Shown here: positions 1 through 7,902 of the stretch, piece by piece
How the letters are laid out: each line of letters starts with the position of its first letter
How positions within the stretch are numbered: the first letter of the stretch is position 1
NCBI GenBank assembly: GCA_964607765.1
Contig: CAZSNT010000022.1
Location: 1-64,000 of the forward strand
From: CAZSNT01 sp964607765
GTDB taxonomy: Bacteria; Verrucomicrobiota; Lentisphaeria; Oligosphaerales; JABHEG01
Direction: 5' to 3'
DNA: 64,000 nt
Made by a program: the position numbers and the translations under genes
Notes under the pieces: generated by a model
Databases searched by the model: none
Told to the model about the DNA's origin: nothing
The model's input: only the letters and a program-made list of their open reading frames with translations

Positions 1-49
1 TAAATGTCAGTGGGTATGACGCTTTCATTTTCTCATTTTGAAGTTGACA

Positions 50-1144
50 CTACCGACCCCGCCTGTCGGGGATGGGGCGCCGCATGGCGCGTATGCGGTC
101 GAATTGGTAGTGGTATCGTCCGTCGTTCTTGCGCGTGCCGATCTGGGTGGCGTAGAAAAGGTACAGCCATTTCTCTCCTTCCAGCTCAACAACCAGGGCT
201 TGCGGGATCTGACACGCGTCGGCGTCTTCATCCGGCGCGATGAAATCGAGTTTCTTCCACGAGATGCCGTCAGTAGAAACCGCCTCGCGCAGTTGGCGGC
301 TCTTCCAACGCGATTCTCCAGGCTCGATCGGGTACCCCGGAGGATCCGAAAAACAGTGATAAGTGTCACCGATGAGGATCACCTCCGGGTTCGGCCAGTG
401 CGCCAGCAGCGGTTTCCTGAGATCGCGCTTGATCCTGAATCCCGCGCGCGACATGAACGCCCCTTCGTTTTCGGCATGGCCCATGCAGACACCCGAGCCC
501 GGCAGCCAGTAGTCGAACCAGAGCTGCCAGCGATCATCCTGCCACCGCAGGCACGGACGATGGAAATCCCCGATCCGCCCCGGTTCCGGAGCGGGATCAG
601 GCGTATCCCCCTCACGGATCAACAACGGCTGATCCGATTTGTCCCAACGGATGCCGTCCTTTGAAACCGCCCCCATGATGCACTGCACCATGGTCGCAGG
701 ATACCCCTTCCGCTTACTGAAGTGCTTGGATGTCGCGCTGTAGGCCATGAAGAACTTCCCGTCCTTTTCGACGACGGAGGGATCTCCTACGTGCCACGCT
801 TCGTACCACCGGTCGCTCGCGTGCAACACGGGCCACCACTTTGCCGGGGTCATCGTCGTGTCCCAGGAGCCGTCCTTGCAGTAGACCTCCCATTCCGCCA
901 GGTCCTTGGAGCGGGCGTGGTAGATGGCGTCGGCCCCGGGAAGCCCGGGATTGGCCGTTCCTGTCGCCCATCCGAAGAACCACATCCTGAAGTGGTATTC
1001 TCCCCCGGTCTCGACCACGCAGGGATTGTACATGTTGTTGAAGTTCTCCAGCAGGGGGCGTTCGTTGCGCTGCCATTCGGACTCGGCACGCGCGCTTGCC
1101 GCTGCTAGAACGCACAGCAGGGAGAAGGCGATCGTCTTTTTCAT
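50..1144 (-). CDS. Secreted beta-propeller glycosidase-like protein (GH43/GH32-like fold)
   Basis: Predicted secreted protein of 364 residues. Translation most likely begins at the ATG at 1144 (MKKTIAFSLL), which opens a typical signal peptide ending near ASARAES; an upstream extension in the same frame is non-native sequence from a sulfatase remnant. The mature part shows repeated propeller-type strands such as YNPCVVE, GDPSVVEKDGKFFMAYS, and a late EKWLYLFYA blade, the pattern of five-bladed glycosidases and phosphorylases of the GH43/GH32/GH130 fold. I cannot place it in one family or name the catalytic acids with certainty. Carbohydrate hydrolysis outside the cytoplasm is inferred from the fold and from the sulfatase three kilobases away on the same strand. 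Confidence 0.6.
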   Translation of the reverse strand: MKKTIAFSLLCVLAAASARAESEWQRNERPLLENFNNMYNPCVVETGGEYHFRMWFFGWATGTANPGLPGADAIYHARSKDLAEWEVYCKDGSWDTTMTPAKWWPVLHASDRWYEAWHVGDPSVVEKDGKFFMAYSATSKHFSKRKGYPATMVQCIMGAVSKDGIRWDKSDQPLLIREGDTPDPAPEPGRIGDFHRPCLRWQDDRWQLWFDYWLPGSGVCMGHAENEGAFMSRAGFRIKRDLRKPLLAHWPNPEVILIGDTYHCFSDPPGYPIEPGESRWKSRQLREAVSTDGISWKKLDFIAPDEDADACQIPQALVVELEGEKWLYLFYATQIGTRKNDGRYHYQFDRIRAMRRPIPDRRGR

Positions 1145-1172
1145 TCTCTGCCTCGCATGTTCCGCAGGAGGG

Positions 1173-1268
1173 TTACAGCGCGGGATCAAATCCCCACCGC
1201 CGGGTTTTGTCGTTGTCGCTGATCTCAATCCAGTCCGCCTCCACCGCTTCGTCCTGAACGGGAAGGCC
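1173..1268 (-). pseudogene. Remnant of a sulfatase C-terminal domain
   Basis: Reading the minus strand, about 31 codons ending at TAA (1175..1173) give LPVQDEAVEADWIEI, then TRRWGFDPAL and stop. This closely matches the last residues of the intact sulfatase ending at 2726 (LPVQDEPVQVDWIEI ... TRRWGFDPTP and stop). Similarity stops upstream of about 1268, where the frame meets a stop. It is therefore the 3' stub of a second, deleted sulfatase gene, or a local duplication of the neighbour's end, immediately upstream of the glycosidase-like gene. It cannot make a functional protein. Confidence 0.8.
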
Positions 1269-1320
1269 AAGCTGTCATTGCATCACGCCTTACCACGCCT
1301 CCTTGCCATGCCTGGCGGCG

Positions 1321-2571
1321 TCAGCTAAGGAACCAAGGGATGGGCAGGGCTGTCAGCCCAGCAGAAAACGACTGGATCTGGGGATCGTTGGAAAGCAGGA
1401 ACGAATGCAGGACCGGCTTGTCCAGAATTGCTTCCAGATCCACAAGATGCCGGGCATCCGTGCGACGGACGGAGCTGGCCTGCTTGATCTCGATGGGAAT
1501 GAAGCCCTCCTCCAATTCCAGAAGAAGATCGACTTCCCGACCATCGACCGTTCGCAAGTGGTGGGCATCGACGGGAAGGCGATGGGTCTTGATCTGTTTG
1601 TGGATCTCAGCCACCACTGCACTCTCGAACTCGTGACCGGTGAGCTCCCCGCGACGTCCCACAACAGCTCGCATGATGCCGGGGTCCAGCATGTGCACTT
1701 TTGGAGCTTTGGCCAGGCGCTTGTTCGGATTGCGATGCCAAGCCGGCAGGACGAAAGCCTGGTAGCTGAGCTCAAGATAGTTGAGGAAGCGCGTTACGGT
1801 ATTCGGAGATGTCCCGCAGAGCTGGGCAAGACCGCTGTAGTTGACCGTTCGCGCTGTGGCCAGAGCAATGGCTTTCTGGGCCTTCACGAACGGCTCCAGA
1901 TCGCGGATGTTCGCCAAGTCGCGGACATCTCGCTGGAGGTAGGTGCGAATGTAGTTGTCCAGCCACTCTTGCCGCTCTTCGTCCTCCAGGTCACGGTCGG
2001 CCATTACCGGCATGCCGCCAAACCGGAGATAGCGATCGAAGGCCACGCTGCTTAGAGCGAACTTCTCCTCAACAACGGGCACCCCGGCCAGCAGAGACGG
2101 GTCGCGGCCCTGAGTAAGCCATCTCACCATTCGTGATTCGACAATCGGTGACTCCCAGCCACTTGTCAGTGCCTCCGGAAGGATCAAGGGAAAGAGCTCC
2201 AGGATGGTGGCACGGCCCGCCAGGCTCTCCCGTATCTGCTTCAGAAGAACGATCTGACTGGAGCCCAGGAGGATGTACCTCGCATCCTCATGTTGATCAC
2301 ACACCGCCTTGACCGAGTCAACCAGCGAAGGCGCCTTCTGCACTTCGTCAAGAATGGCCTGAGGATAGAGCTGATGCCACTGATGTGCGCTCAGGGCGGC
2401 AAACGCAGGACGGGCAGTCGGATCATCGAGGGACAGATAGGCATAATCTCCGTCGAGCCGGTGAACCAGTGTTGTCTTGCCCGTCTGCCGGGCACCGGTC
2501 AGCACGAGGACTCGGCCAGTCTTGCGGACGGACCGCCTTTTCACGGCCTCGAGCATGATGCGGTTTTTCAT
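1321..2571 (-). CDS. AAA_14/DUF4143-family ATPase
   Basis: 416-residue P-loop ATPase. The ATG at 2571 (MKNRIMLEAVKRR) is preferred over a GTG at 2607 because AGGACAGGC lies just upstream of it. Walker A is GARQTGKTT at residues 26-34 and Walker B is ILDEVQ at 73-78. The C-terminal half is the DUF4143 region: a winged-helix-like stretch (YSGLAQLCGTSPNTV), then HEFESAVVAEI and a nuclease-like fold with EVDLLLE and IPIEIK. This family is common, often in many copies per genome in anaerobes and archaea; its physiological role is not established. A truncated relative lies at 4942-5256. The flanking DNA at 2600-2720 is markedly AT-rich compared with the rest of the window, consistent with acquisition. 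Confidence 0.88.
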   Translation of the reverse strand: MKNRIMLEAVKRRSVRKTGRVLVLTGARQTGKTTLVHRLDGDYAYLSLDDPTARPAFAALSAHQWHQLYPQAILDEVQKAPSLVDSVKAVCDQHEDARYILLGSSQIVLLKQIRESLAGRATILELFPLILPEALTSGWESPIVESRMVRWLTQGRDPSLLAGVPVVEEKFALSSVAFDRYLRFGGMPVMADRDLEDEERQEWLDNYIRTYLQRDVRDLANIRDLEPFVKAQKAIALATARTVNYSGLAQLCGTSPNTVTRFLNYLELSYQAFVLPAWHRNPNKRLAKAPKVHMLDPGIMRAVVGRRGELTGHEFESAVVAEIHKQIKTHRLPVDAHHLRTVDGREVDLLLELEEGFIPIEIKQASSVRRTDARHLVDLEAILDKPVLHSFLLSNDPQIQSFSAGLTALPIPWFLS

Positions 2572-2669
2572 GTTCTGCCTGTCCTCTTGAGTGTCTGGCC
2601 AGCCCACGTTCCGATCCCGCCAATGCGAATATTACGCTACAATCGCATACGCAACTACAATAATACGCC

Positions 2670-2675
2670 ATTATA
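2670..2675 (-). promoter_or_regulatory. Possible -10 box for the AAA_14 ATPase
   Basis: A perfect TATAAT on the minus strand lies about 100 bases upstream of the ATPase start, inside the only strongly AT-rich stretch of this region. No good -35 hexamer is seen at 16-18 bases, so this is a weak call. Confidence 0.25.
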
Positions 2676-2725
2676 GCTCTAATTCAATCGATCGGTATAG
2701 CATGATTGGCCGCATATCAAGGCTG

Positions 2726-4621
2726 TCACGGCGTGGGATCAAACCCCCAGCGCCGGGTGCTTGTCCCGTCTTTGATTTCAATCCAATCGACTTGTACCGG
2801 CTCGTCCTGAACGGGCAGGTGGAAACGCAACACCCCGTTCTGGCCGGGCTTCGCAGGGATCTCTGCATGGAGTTCCTGCCAGCCGCCGGCGAACGCCAGT
2901 GGCACAGGTGGAGGATTGCCGGTCGTCTTGATCGGCGCCGGGAACCAGGCAATGGACCCCGGCCCGCCCCGGCTGTTGATGCGCGCCCGAAACTCGGCTC
3001 CCTCGCCCAGTCTGCCCGTGACCAACCCCAGAAAGGGAATCGCAGATTCTCTTTCGAAAACCAGGATCCCGTCCTTCAGACCGGCTTTGCCGCCGCGGAC
3101 GCTGTACGGGAGACCCCGTCCGCCGGCAGGCCGGAGTAACGGTTTGAAGGCGGGATTGAGCTTGGGGACAACAGCCTGCGTATCCTGAAGGAACTCACCG
3201 ACAAGCCGGTTCAGCTCACTTGCACGTTCCGGGTGGATAGCCGCGAGGTCGTTCTTCTCGCCGATATCCTCCCTGAGATTGAACAACTCCAGCCGGTCGG
3301 TCCCGTCCGGGTTATCGGCGTAGAAACGGATCAGCTTCCAGTCGCCTTTGCGGATATAGGTCCCGGGAATGAAGCCGACTTCCCGGCTGTGCGCGAGCCC
3401 GACCCGGTTCTGGCCGCCATGCGGATAGTGGCAAAACACGCGGTCTCGGCGCGAAGGGCGCCCTTTCACTGTGGCGGATTGATCAAAGCCGTCAGACCCC
3501 TGCCCGTCACGTGGCTTCAGCCCGCACATGGCCAGCAGCGTTGGGTAGAAGTCCGTGCTCTGAAGCAGCGCGTCGCTGGTGGTCCCGGGCCTTGACACGT
3601 CGGGCCAGACGATAATGCAGGGCACTCGCGTGCCGCCTTCGTAGAGTGATCCCTTGCCCCGGCGAAGCGGATGGCTGCTGGTGATGGGAGCGTTCTCGTG
3701 GCCCGCGGGATCGGTCTCTTTCGGGCGGGCCACAAAGCCGCCGTTGTCGGACGTAAATACGATGATCGTGTTGTCCGCAACGCCTGCGTCATCAACCGCC
3801 TTCAGAAGCCGACCGACCGAGTCGTCCAGGCTCTTTACCATGGCGGCATACAACGGATTGCGCCGCGGACTGTCCGGATCCACTTTCGCCTTGAAATGGT
3901 CGATGTAGTCCTGCCGGGCATTGAATGGGGCATGGACCGAGTACAGCCAGAAATTGAGGAAGAAAGGCCGTTTCTTGTGTTCCCGGATGAACGTCGCCGC
4001 CTCTTCAGCCATGCGGTCGTCGATGTGTTGGCCGGGGTTGCCCCCAAGGCCGCCGGGGATGAACCTCCATGGTGCGAGATAACCGCCTGCCGGCCCACAG
4101 GCACGCGGCGCATGCGGGAATTCGAGGTCAGATCCCCGGTCTTTGGGCTCATGCCCACTCCCCCACCCGACGTGCCACTTGCCGAAGTGAGCCGTGGCGT
4201 AGCCGTCTTCCTTGAACGCCTCGGCAAGCGTGAAGCACTTCGGATCGAACCGGGTCAGACTGTCGGCGTTGAGGACCCGGACATTCGGCGTGCCCGGATC
4301 CAGCCTCTTCTCCAACTGCTCCTCCAGGTGGCAGACGGCGTATGTGATGCCAAGACGAGCCGGCGACAACCCCGTGAGGATGCTGGCGCGGGTGGGCGAG
4401 CAAAGAGGATTGGCGGCATAGGCCTGCGTGTATCTGACGCCACGCGCCGCCAGCCGATCGATATTGGGCGTCTCGTAGAACGTGCTGCCGTAACAGCCGG
4501 TGTCCATCCAGCCCAGGTCATCGGCCAGGATGAACATGACGTTGGGCTTCCGGGGTGCCGCACGGACTGTGGCAAGCAGGCTCAGGCCTGCCAGAATCAC
4601 TGCCATCGCTCTCACGCGCAT
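2726..4621 (-). CDS. Secreted type I formylglycine sulfatase
   Basis: Exported sulfatase, 631 residues from the ATG at 4621, chosen because GAGGAAG sits five bases upstream. A signal peptide (MRVRAMAVILAGLSLLATVRA) precedes the sulfatase domain. Metal-binding residues D34 and D35 lie in ILADDLGW, and the sulfatase signature CSPTR starts at C74, the cysteine converted to formylglycine by anaerobic (anSME) or aerobic maturases. GKWHVGWG and TSDNGG, also conserved, are present. About 110 C-terminal residues beyond the core end in a beta-rich segment closing with WIEIKDGTSTRRWGF, the segment duplicated at 1173. Substrate (sulfated polysaccharide or mucin glycan) cannot be read from sequence. No maturase is encoded in the window. 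Confidence 0.93.
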   Translation of the reverse strand: MRVRAMAVILAGLSLLATVRAAPRKPNVMFILADDLGWMDTGCYGSTFYETPNIDRLAARGVRYTQAYAANPLCSPTRASILTGLSPARLGITYAVCHLEEQLEKRLDPGTPNVRVLNADSLTRFDPKCFTLAEAFKEDGYATAHFGKWHVGWGSGHEPKDRGSDLEFPHAPRACGPAGGYLAPWRFIPGGLGGNPGQHIDDRMAEEAATFIREHKKRPFFLNFWLYSVHAPFNARQDYIDHFKAKVDPDSPRRNPLYAAMVKSLDDSVGRLLKAVDDAGVADNTIIVFTSDNGGFVARPKETDPAGHENAPITSSHPLRRGKGSLYEGGTRVPCIIVWPDVSRPGTTSDALLQSTDFYPTLLAMCGLKPRDGQGSDGFDQSATVKGRPSRRDRVFCHYPHGGQNRVGLAHSREVGFIPGTYIRKGDWKLIRFYADNPDGTDRLELFNLREDIGEKNDLAAIHPERASELNRLVGEFLQDTQAVVPKLNPAFKPLLRPAGGRGLPYSVRGGKAGLKDGILVFERESAIPFLGLVTGRLGEGAEFRARINSRGGPGSIAWFPAPIKTTGNPPPVPLAFAGGWQELHAEIPAKPGQNGVLRFHLPVQDEPVQVDWIEIKDGTSTRRWGFDPTP

Positions 4622-4941
4622 TGTTCTTCCTCTGCGACAGATCTCCAGCGGCACTCAACTTCCCCGCCTCTACACCGTGTACTCATTCAAGAGTCGAAGA
4701 TAGGTGCGGTTGTTCTCCGGCGACACAACTGGAGGGAACTGGTGCTGTAGTTTCAACCAGAATAGCTCTGACAATAAGAGATAGAAATGGACAGGATGGC
4801 ATTTTCTGCATATTCTGCCTGATTTCACGAGTGTTCAAGAACAAGACAGGCATCTCGCCTTCAGCCAACAGGAATCAGTTTCGGCAACGAGTACGGGGAG
4901 TGGTAAATTGTTAAGGTGACTTTGCAATATACCGGAAACCG
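4622..4941. other. Intergenic stretch between sulfatase and ATPase remnant
   Basis: About 320 bases upstream of the sulfatase, relatively AT-rich in the middle (4760-4860). It must carry the sulfatase promoter, but I see no convincing -35/-10 pair. No coding signal on either strand. Confidence 0.4.
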
Positions 4942-5256
4942 GAGAACATGGTTGTCGTGGAGCTTCTCAAAACCCGCCTGCACGCTGGTCGGATGCCGAA
5001 CTGCTATTTCTACCGTGATGCGCGGGGGCACGAGGTGGACCTGTTGCTGCGTCAGCAGCGCAAGATGCGTCCCGTTGAGATCAAAGCCGCCCTGACGTTC
5101 TCTTCGGATATGACAAAGGGGTTGAGTCATTACCGGAAACGCTTCCCCGATTCCCTTCCGGGGGCCGTCATCTACGGAGGCGATATCGAAACGGAGTCTG
5201 ATGTGCTGCAATTGATCAGTTTCCCGAATGCTCACGTACTGCAGCAGACGGAATAG
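4942..5256 (+). pseudogene. C-terminal fragment of a DUF4143-type ATPase
   Basis: The translated product starts ENMVVVELLKTR and continues FYRDARGHEVDLLLRQ, PVEIKAAL, ending at TAG 5254-5256. These are the hallmark C-terminal nuclease-like motifs of AAA_14/DUF4143 proteins (FYR..G.EVDLL and PIEIK), but the entire P-loop half is missing. Family similarity begins before the in-frame ATG at 4948, so this is a decayed gene rather than a short gene. It is on the opposite strand from the intact relative at 1321-2571 and diverged from it, so it is not a recent duplicate. Confidence 0.8.
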
Positions 5257-5469
5257 CGGGAGTTCAGCCGAGCGACCGTCCGACAGGCTGGAGAGGCGTC
5301 TGCTGACCGTCGCACGGTCGGAATACTGCAATGACGGGCGCTCCGGATCTCACCTTCGGCAAGCGGGGCATCCTCGCCGATGATGACCGGCTCGAGTGCC
5401 TGATGTGATCATGAAGGAGGTCGCCCACGGCTTGGGGCAGGTCCCTGGGCTGGACTGACCCCGTCAGCA

Positions 5470-7845
5470 TCATCCTCCGGGGGACAACTGGGAACGGGTG
5501 AAGGTGTGCTTCTCCAGTTCCTTTCCTTGCTCGTCGATCAGCCTGAATGTGACCTCAGGATCCGGTTTGCTCATGTCGAAGGTGAACTCGCCAAAGGCTT
5601 TCAGGCCGCCACGGTAGCCGAAGAGTTGTGTCGATCTGTCCTTGGCAAAGGCCGACGGACCGGGAACGCCGCCCAGGGTGGCGGCTTCGAATTCATGGAG
5701 CGCGAATCCGGATGGCCGCTCAATCCTGAAACCGCGTGCGCCATGGCGGTCGCCGCTCAGAAGCAGAACGCCGCCGATCCGGTTCGTTTCGATGAAGTCA
5801 AAGAGTTCCTCGCGTCCGGGGATGTCCCAACTGCCCCACGAGTCCTTTGCCTTGGACATGAAGTCGCTCCACATGGTCCCGCTGGTCAGGATGATGAACG
5901 TGGCTTCGGATGCCTTGAGGGTCCTGAGGAGCCACTGCATCTGTGCATCGCCAAGGTAGGCCCCGTGCTGTTTGCGTTCCTGCCAGTTCCGGCAGGAGCG
6001 GGTGTCGAGCATGATGACCTCGACATCGCCGATGACCGTGTTGAAGTAGATCCCGCGGCCTTCCACGTCTGTCAGGGGATTGTTCCAGTTCTCCTGCCAG
6101 AGCTGCCGCAGTGAATTGCGCTCTTCGTCCGTGATCTGGCCCTTGTGACGCCCTGACTTGTCGTTGTTCAGGTAATCGTGGTCGTCCCAGCTGGCGTAGA
6201 CGGGAATGCGGGCCGAAAACGTCCGCCATGGCTTTGAGACATCCCGCAGAAGGTAGTCGGCGCGGTGCAGGTTCATTTTGGCTTCCCGGTCGTCTACCGC
6301 CAGGTCGCCGAGAAGGAGCATGGCGTGGTTGCCGCGCTCGGCAATCAGCCGCATCACGTTCGGGTTGTGGACCCCGATCTTGTGGAAGCAGGAGCCGAAG
6401 GCGATGCGGATCGTCTCTTCGGAATCCGGCTTGGGCGCGGTGCGGAAAGAGCCTCTGCCCAGAATGTCGCCGGCGCTGGTCGCAATCCGGTAGGTGAATT
6501 GCGTGTTGGCCGGCAATCCGGCAAGCCTGACTCTGACTACCTCACCAGGCCGAGCACACTCGACACCGAAGTCCCTCCCCACACTTCCTTCCTTGGCACT
6601 GACCTGCACGGTCAGCGCTCCAGCGTTGACCGGACGGAACCAGACCGTGACAGCACTATCCGACACATCGCCGAGCATCGGTCCGCTGACGAGGGGGAGT
6701 TCCGCCTTCCTGGCCGCCGTGATGATCCTGGGATCGGTGAGGTCGGCGCCGGGGGACATGGTCAGGACCTCGCGGGCCGCAAGGTAGAACACGCGCCGCT
6801 CCTCCGGCAAGCGGCCGTAGCTGTCGAGCAGAAGGGTGTCTATTTCCAGGCTGCCTTTGTGGGCTTGCCTCAGAGAAACCACATGACTCGGCTCGACGAG
6901 TCTCTGTTTGGCGCCGGACTGCACCGCCTTGTGCCCCCGCTTGCCGAGCATCTGTACCAGGCTGTCCTTGCCCACAAGATGTCCCACACCCACGACAACA
7001 AGCGCGTTCTGGCCGTTTTCGAGCATGGTGCACAGCGTCTCCGTCCACGCTGCATTCCTGTCCCGGACGAACACGTCGTAGATGCGCGGATAGCCGGCGA
7101 ACGAGTCGTTGATGAGCTTGGCCAGCTTGGCCACGTGTCCTTCGCGCCACGCATCCTGGACGCCTTTGAGCATGCCCCCCAGCTCCTTCATGCCGTCGAG
7201 TGCCTGCCTGAGGAATTCCTCGCCTTCCTCGGCATTCAGGCCGGTGAACAGATCGATGTGCTGCTTCGGCGTCTCCAGACCGATGATCGACTTGCCGTCG
7301 CGCTTGGCGCGGTCGAAGAAGTGGCGGTCGACCCCGTACATGGACGAGAACCCAAGCCGTTCGAAGTGGCGCATGATCAGGCGGAGGGCGGCAAACTGCG
7401 GTCTCAACCGGTCGTACGCATCTCGCGCCAGGCCCGAGTCCTCCAGCCACCCACCCAACAGCTCGTAGGTCTCGGTTGATACGCACCCGCTCAGGCTCTC
7501 TCCGTCCGGGAGCCGGCTGATGTCGGCCATGCGTGTGCGCAATTCGTGGGAGCCGAGCGCGTCCAGATCCGTTTCGAATACAACGGTCTGCGCCGCGGCG
7601 TAGGCTGCCTCGATCGCCTTGTCGGAGGGGCGCTGCCCGTCTCTGTCCCACACGTGGATCGAGCCGAGCAGGAAGACCGCGCCGCGATCATGCGGCACAG
7701 CCCAGAGCGAGCGCCGGGCCGGTACGGTGCCCGTGTCCTCGGCACCGGCTTCACACACAATGCCGCCACGCACGGCCGCCAGCAGCAGCAGTGGCACGAG
7801 CGGCTGGATGGAGGCCCGTATCGGGGCGCTGTCGAACAACGGCAT
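5470..7845 (-). CDS. TraB/GumN domain fused to PhoD-like phosphodiesterase
   Basis: A 791-residue two-domain exported protein. A hydrophobic leader (residues 10-27) precedes a TraB/GumN module, seen from GSIH at 61-64 through EEGEEFLRQAL to GVGHLVGKDSL near 300; this family is proposed to be metal-dependent protease-like. The second half is a PhoD-like alkaline phosphatase/phosphodiesterase: a Fn3-like lead-in (AVTVWFRP), then metal-ligand motifs FGSCFHK, LLGDLAVDD, WDDHDY and LSGDRHG. The start at 7845 has TGGAGC upstream. Both domains keep their key motifs, so both may be active. The fusion suggests processing of peptide and phosphate-ester material outside the cytoplasm, which is inference. 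Confidence 0.85.
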   Translation of the reverse strand: MPLFDSAPIRASIQPLVPLLLLAAVRGGIVCEAGAEDTGTVPARRSLWAVPHDRGAVFLLGSIHVWDRDGQRPSDKAIEAAYAAAQTVVFETDLDALGSHELRTRMADISRLPDGESLSGCVSTETYELLGGWLEDSGLARDAYDRLRPQFAALRLIMRHFERLGFSSMYGVDRHFFDRAKRDGKSIIGLETPKQHIDLFTGLNAEEGEEFLRQALDGMKELGGMLKGVQDAWREGHVAKLAKLINDSFAGYPRIYDVFVRDRNAAWTETLCTMLENGQNALVVVGVGHLVGKDSLVQMLGKRGHKAVQSGAKQRLVEPSHVVSLRQAHKGSLEIDTLLLDSYGRLPEERRVFYLAAREVLTMSPGADLTDPRIITAARKAELPLVSGPMLGDVSDSAVTVWFRPVNAGALTVQVSAKEGSVGRDFGVECARPGEVVRVRLAGLPANTQFTYRIATSAGDILGRGSFRTAPKPDSEETIRIAFGSCFHKIGVHNPNVMRLIAERGNHAMLLLGDLAVDDREAKMNLHRADYLLRDVSKPWRTFSARIPVYASWDDHDYLNNDKSGRHKGQITDEERNSLRQLWQENWNNPLTDVEGRGIYFNTVIGDVEVIMLDTRSCRNWQERKQHGAYLGDAQMQWLLRTLKASEATFIILTSGTMWSDFMSKAKDSWGSWDIPGREELFDFIETNRIGGVLLLSGDRHGARGFRIERPSGFALHEFEAATLGGVPGPSAFAKDRSTQLFGYRGGLKAFGEFTFDMSKPDPEVTFRLIDEQGKELEKHTFTRSQLSPGG

Positions 7846-7874
7846 CTGATGCTCCAGTGAACGCGATAACAGGT

Positions 7875-7902
7875 TAACGACTAACGACTAACGACTAACA
7901 CC
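7875..7902 (-). repeat. Heptamer array (TAACGAC) abutting the M16 stop codon
   Basis: Three perfect TAACGAC copies at 7875-7895 and one variant TAACACC at 7896-7902. On the coding (minus) strand the gene's TAG stop is followed immediately by GTGTTAGTCGTTAGTCG, so extra TAG triplets recur downstream of the stop. Confidence 0.9.
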
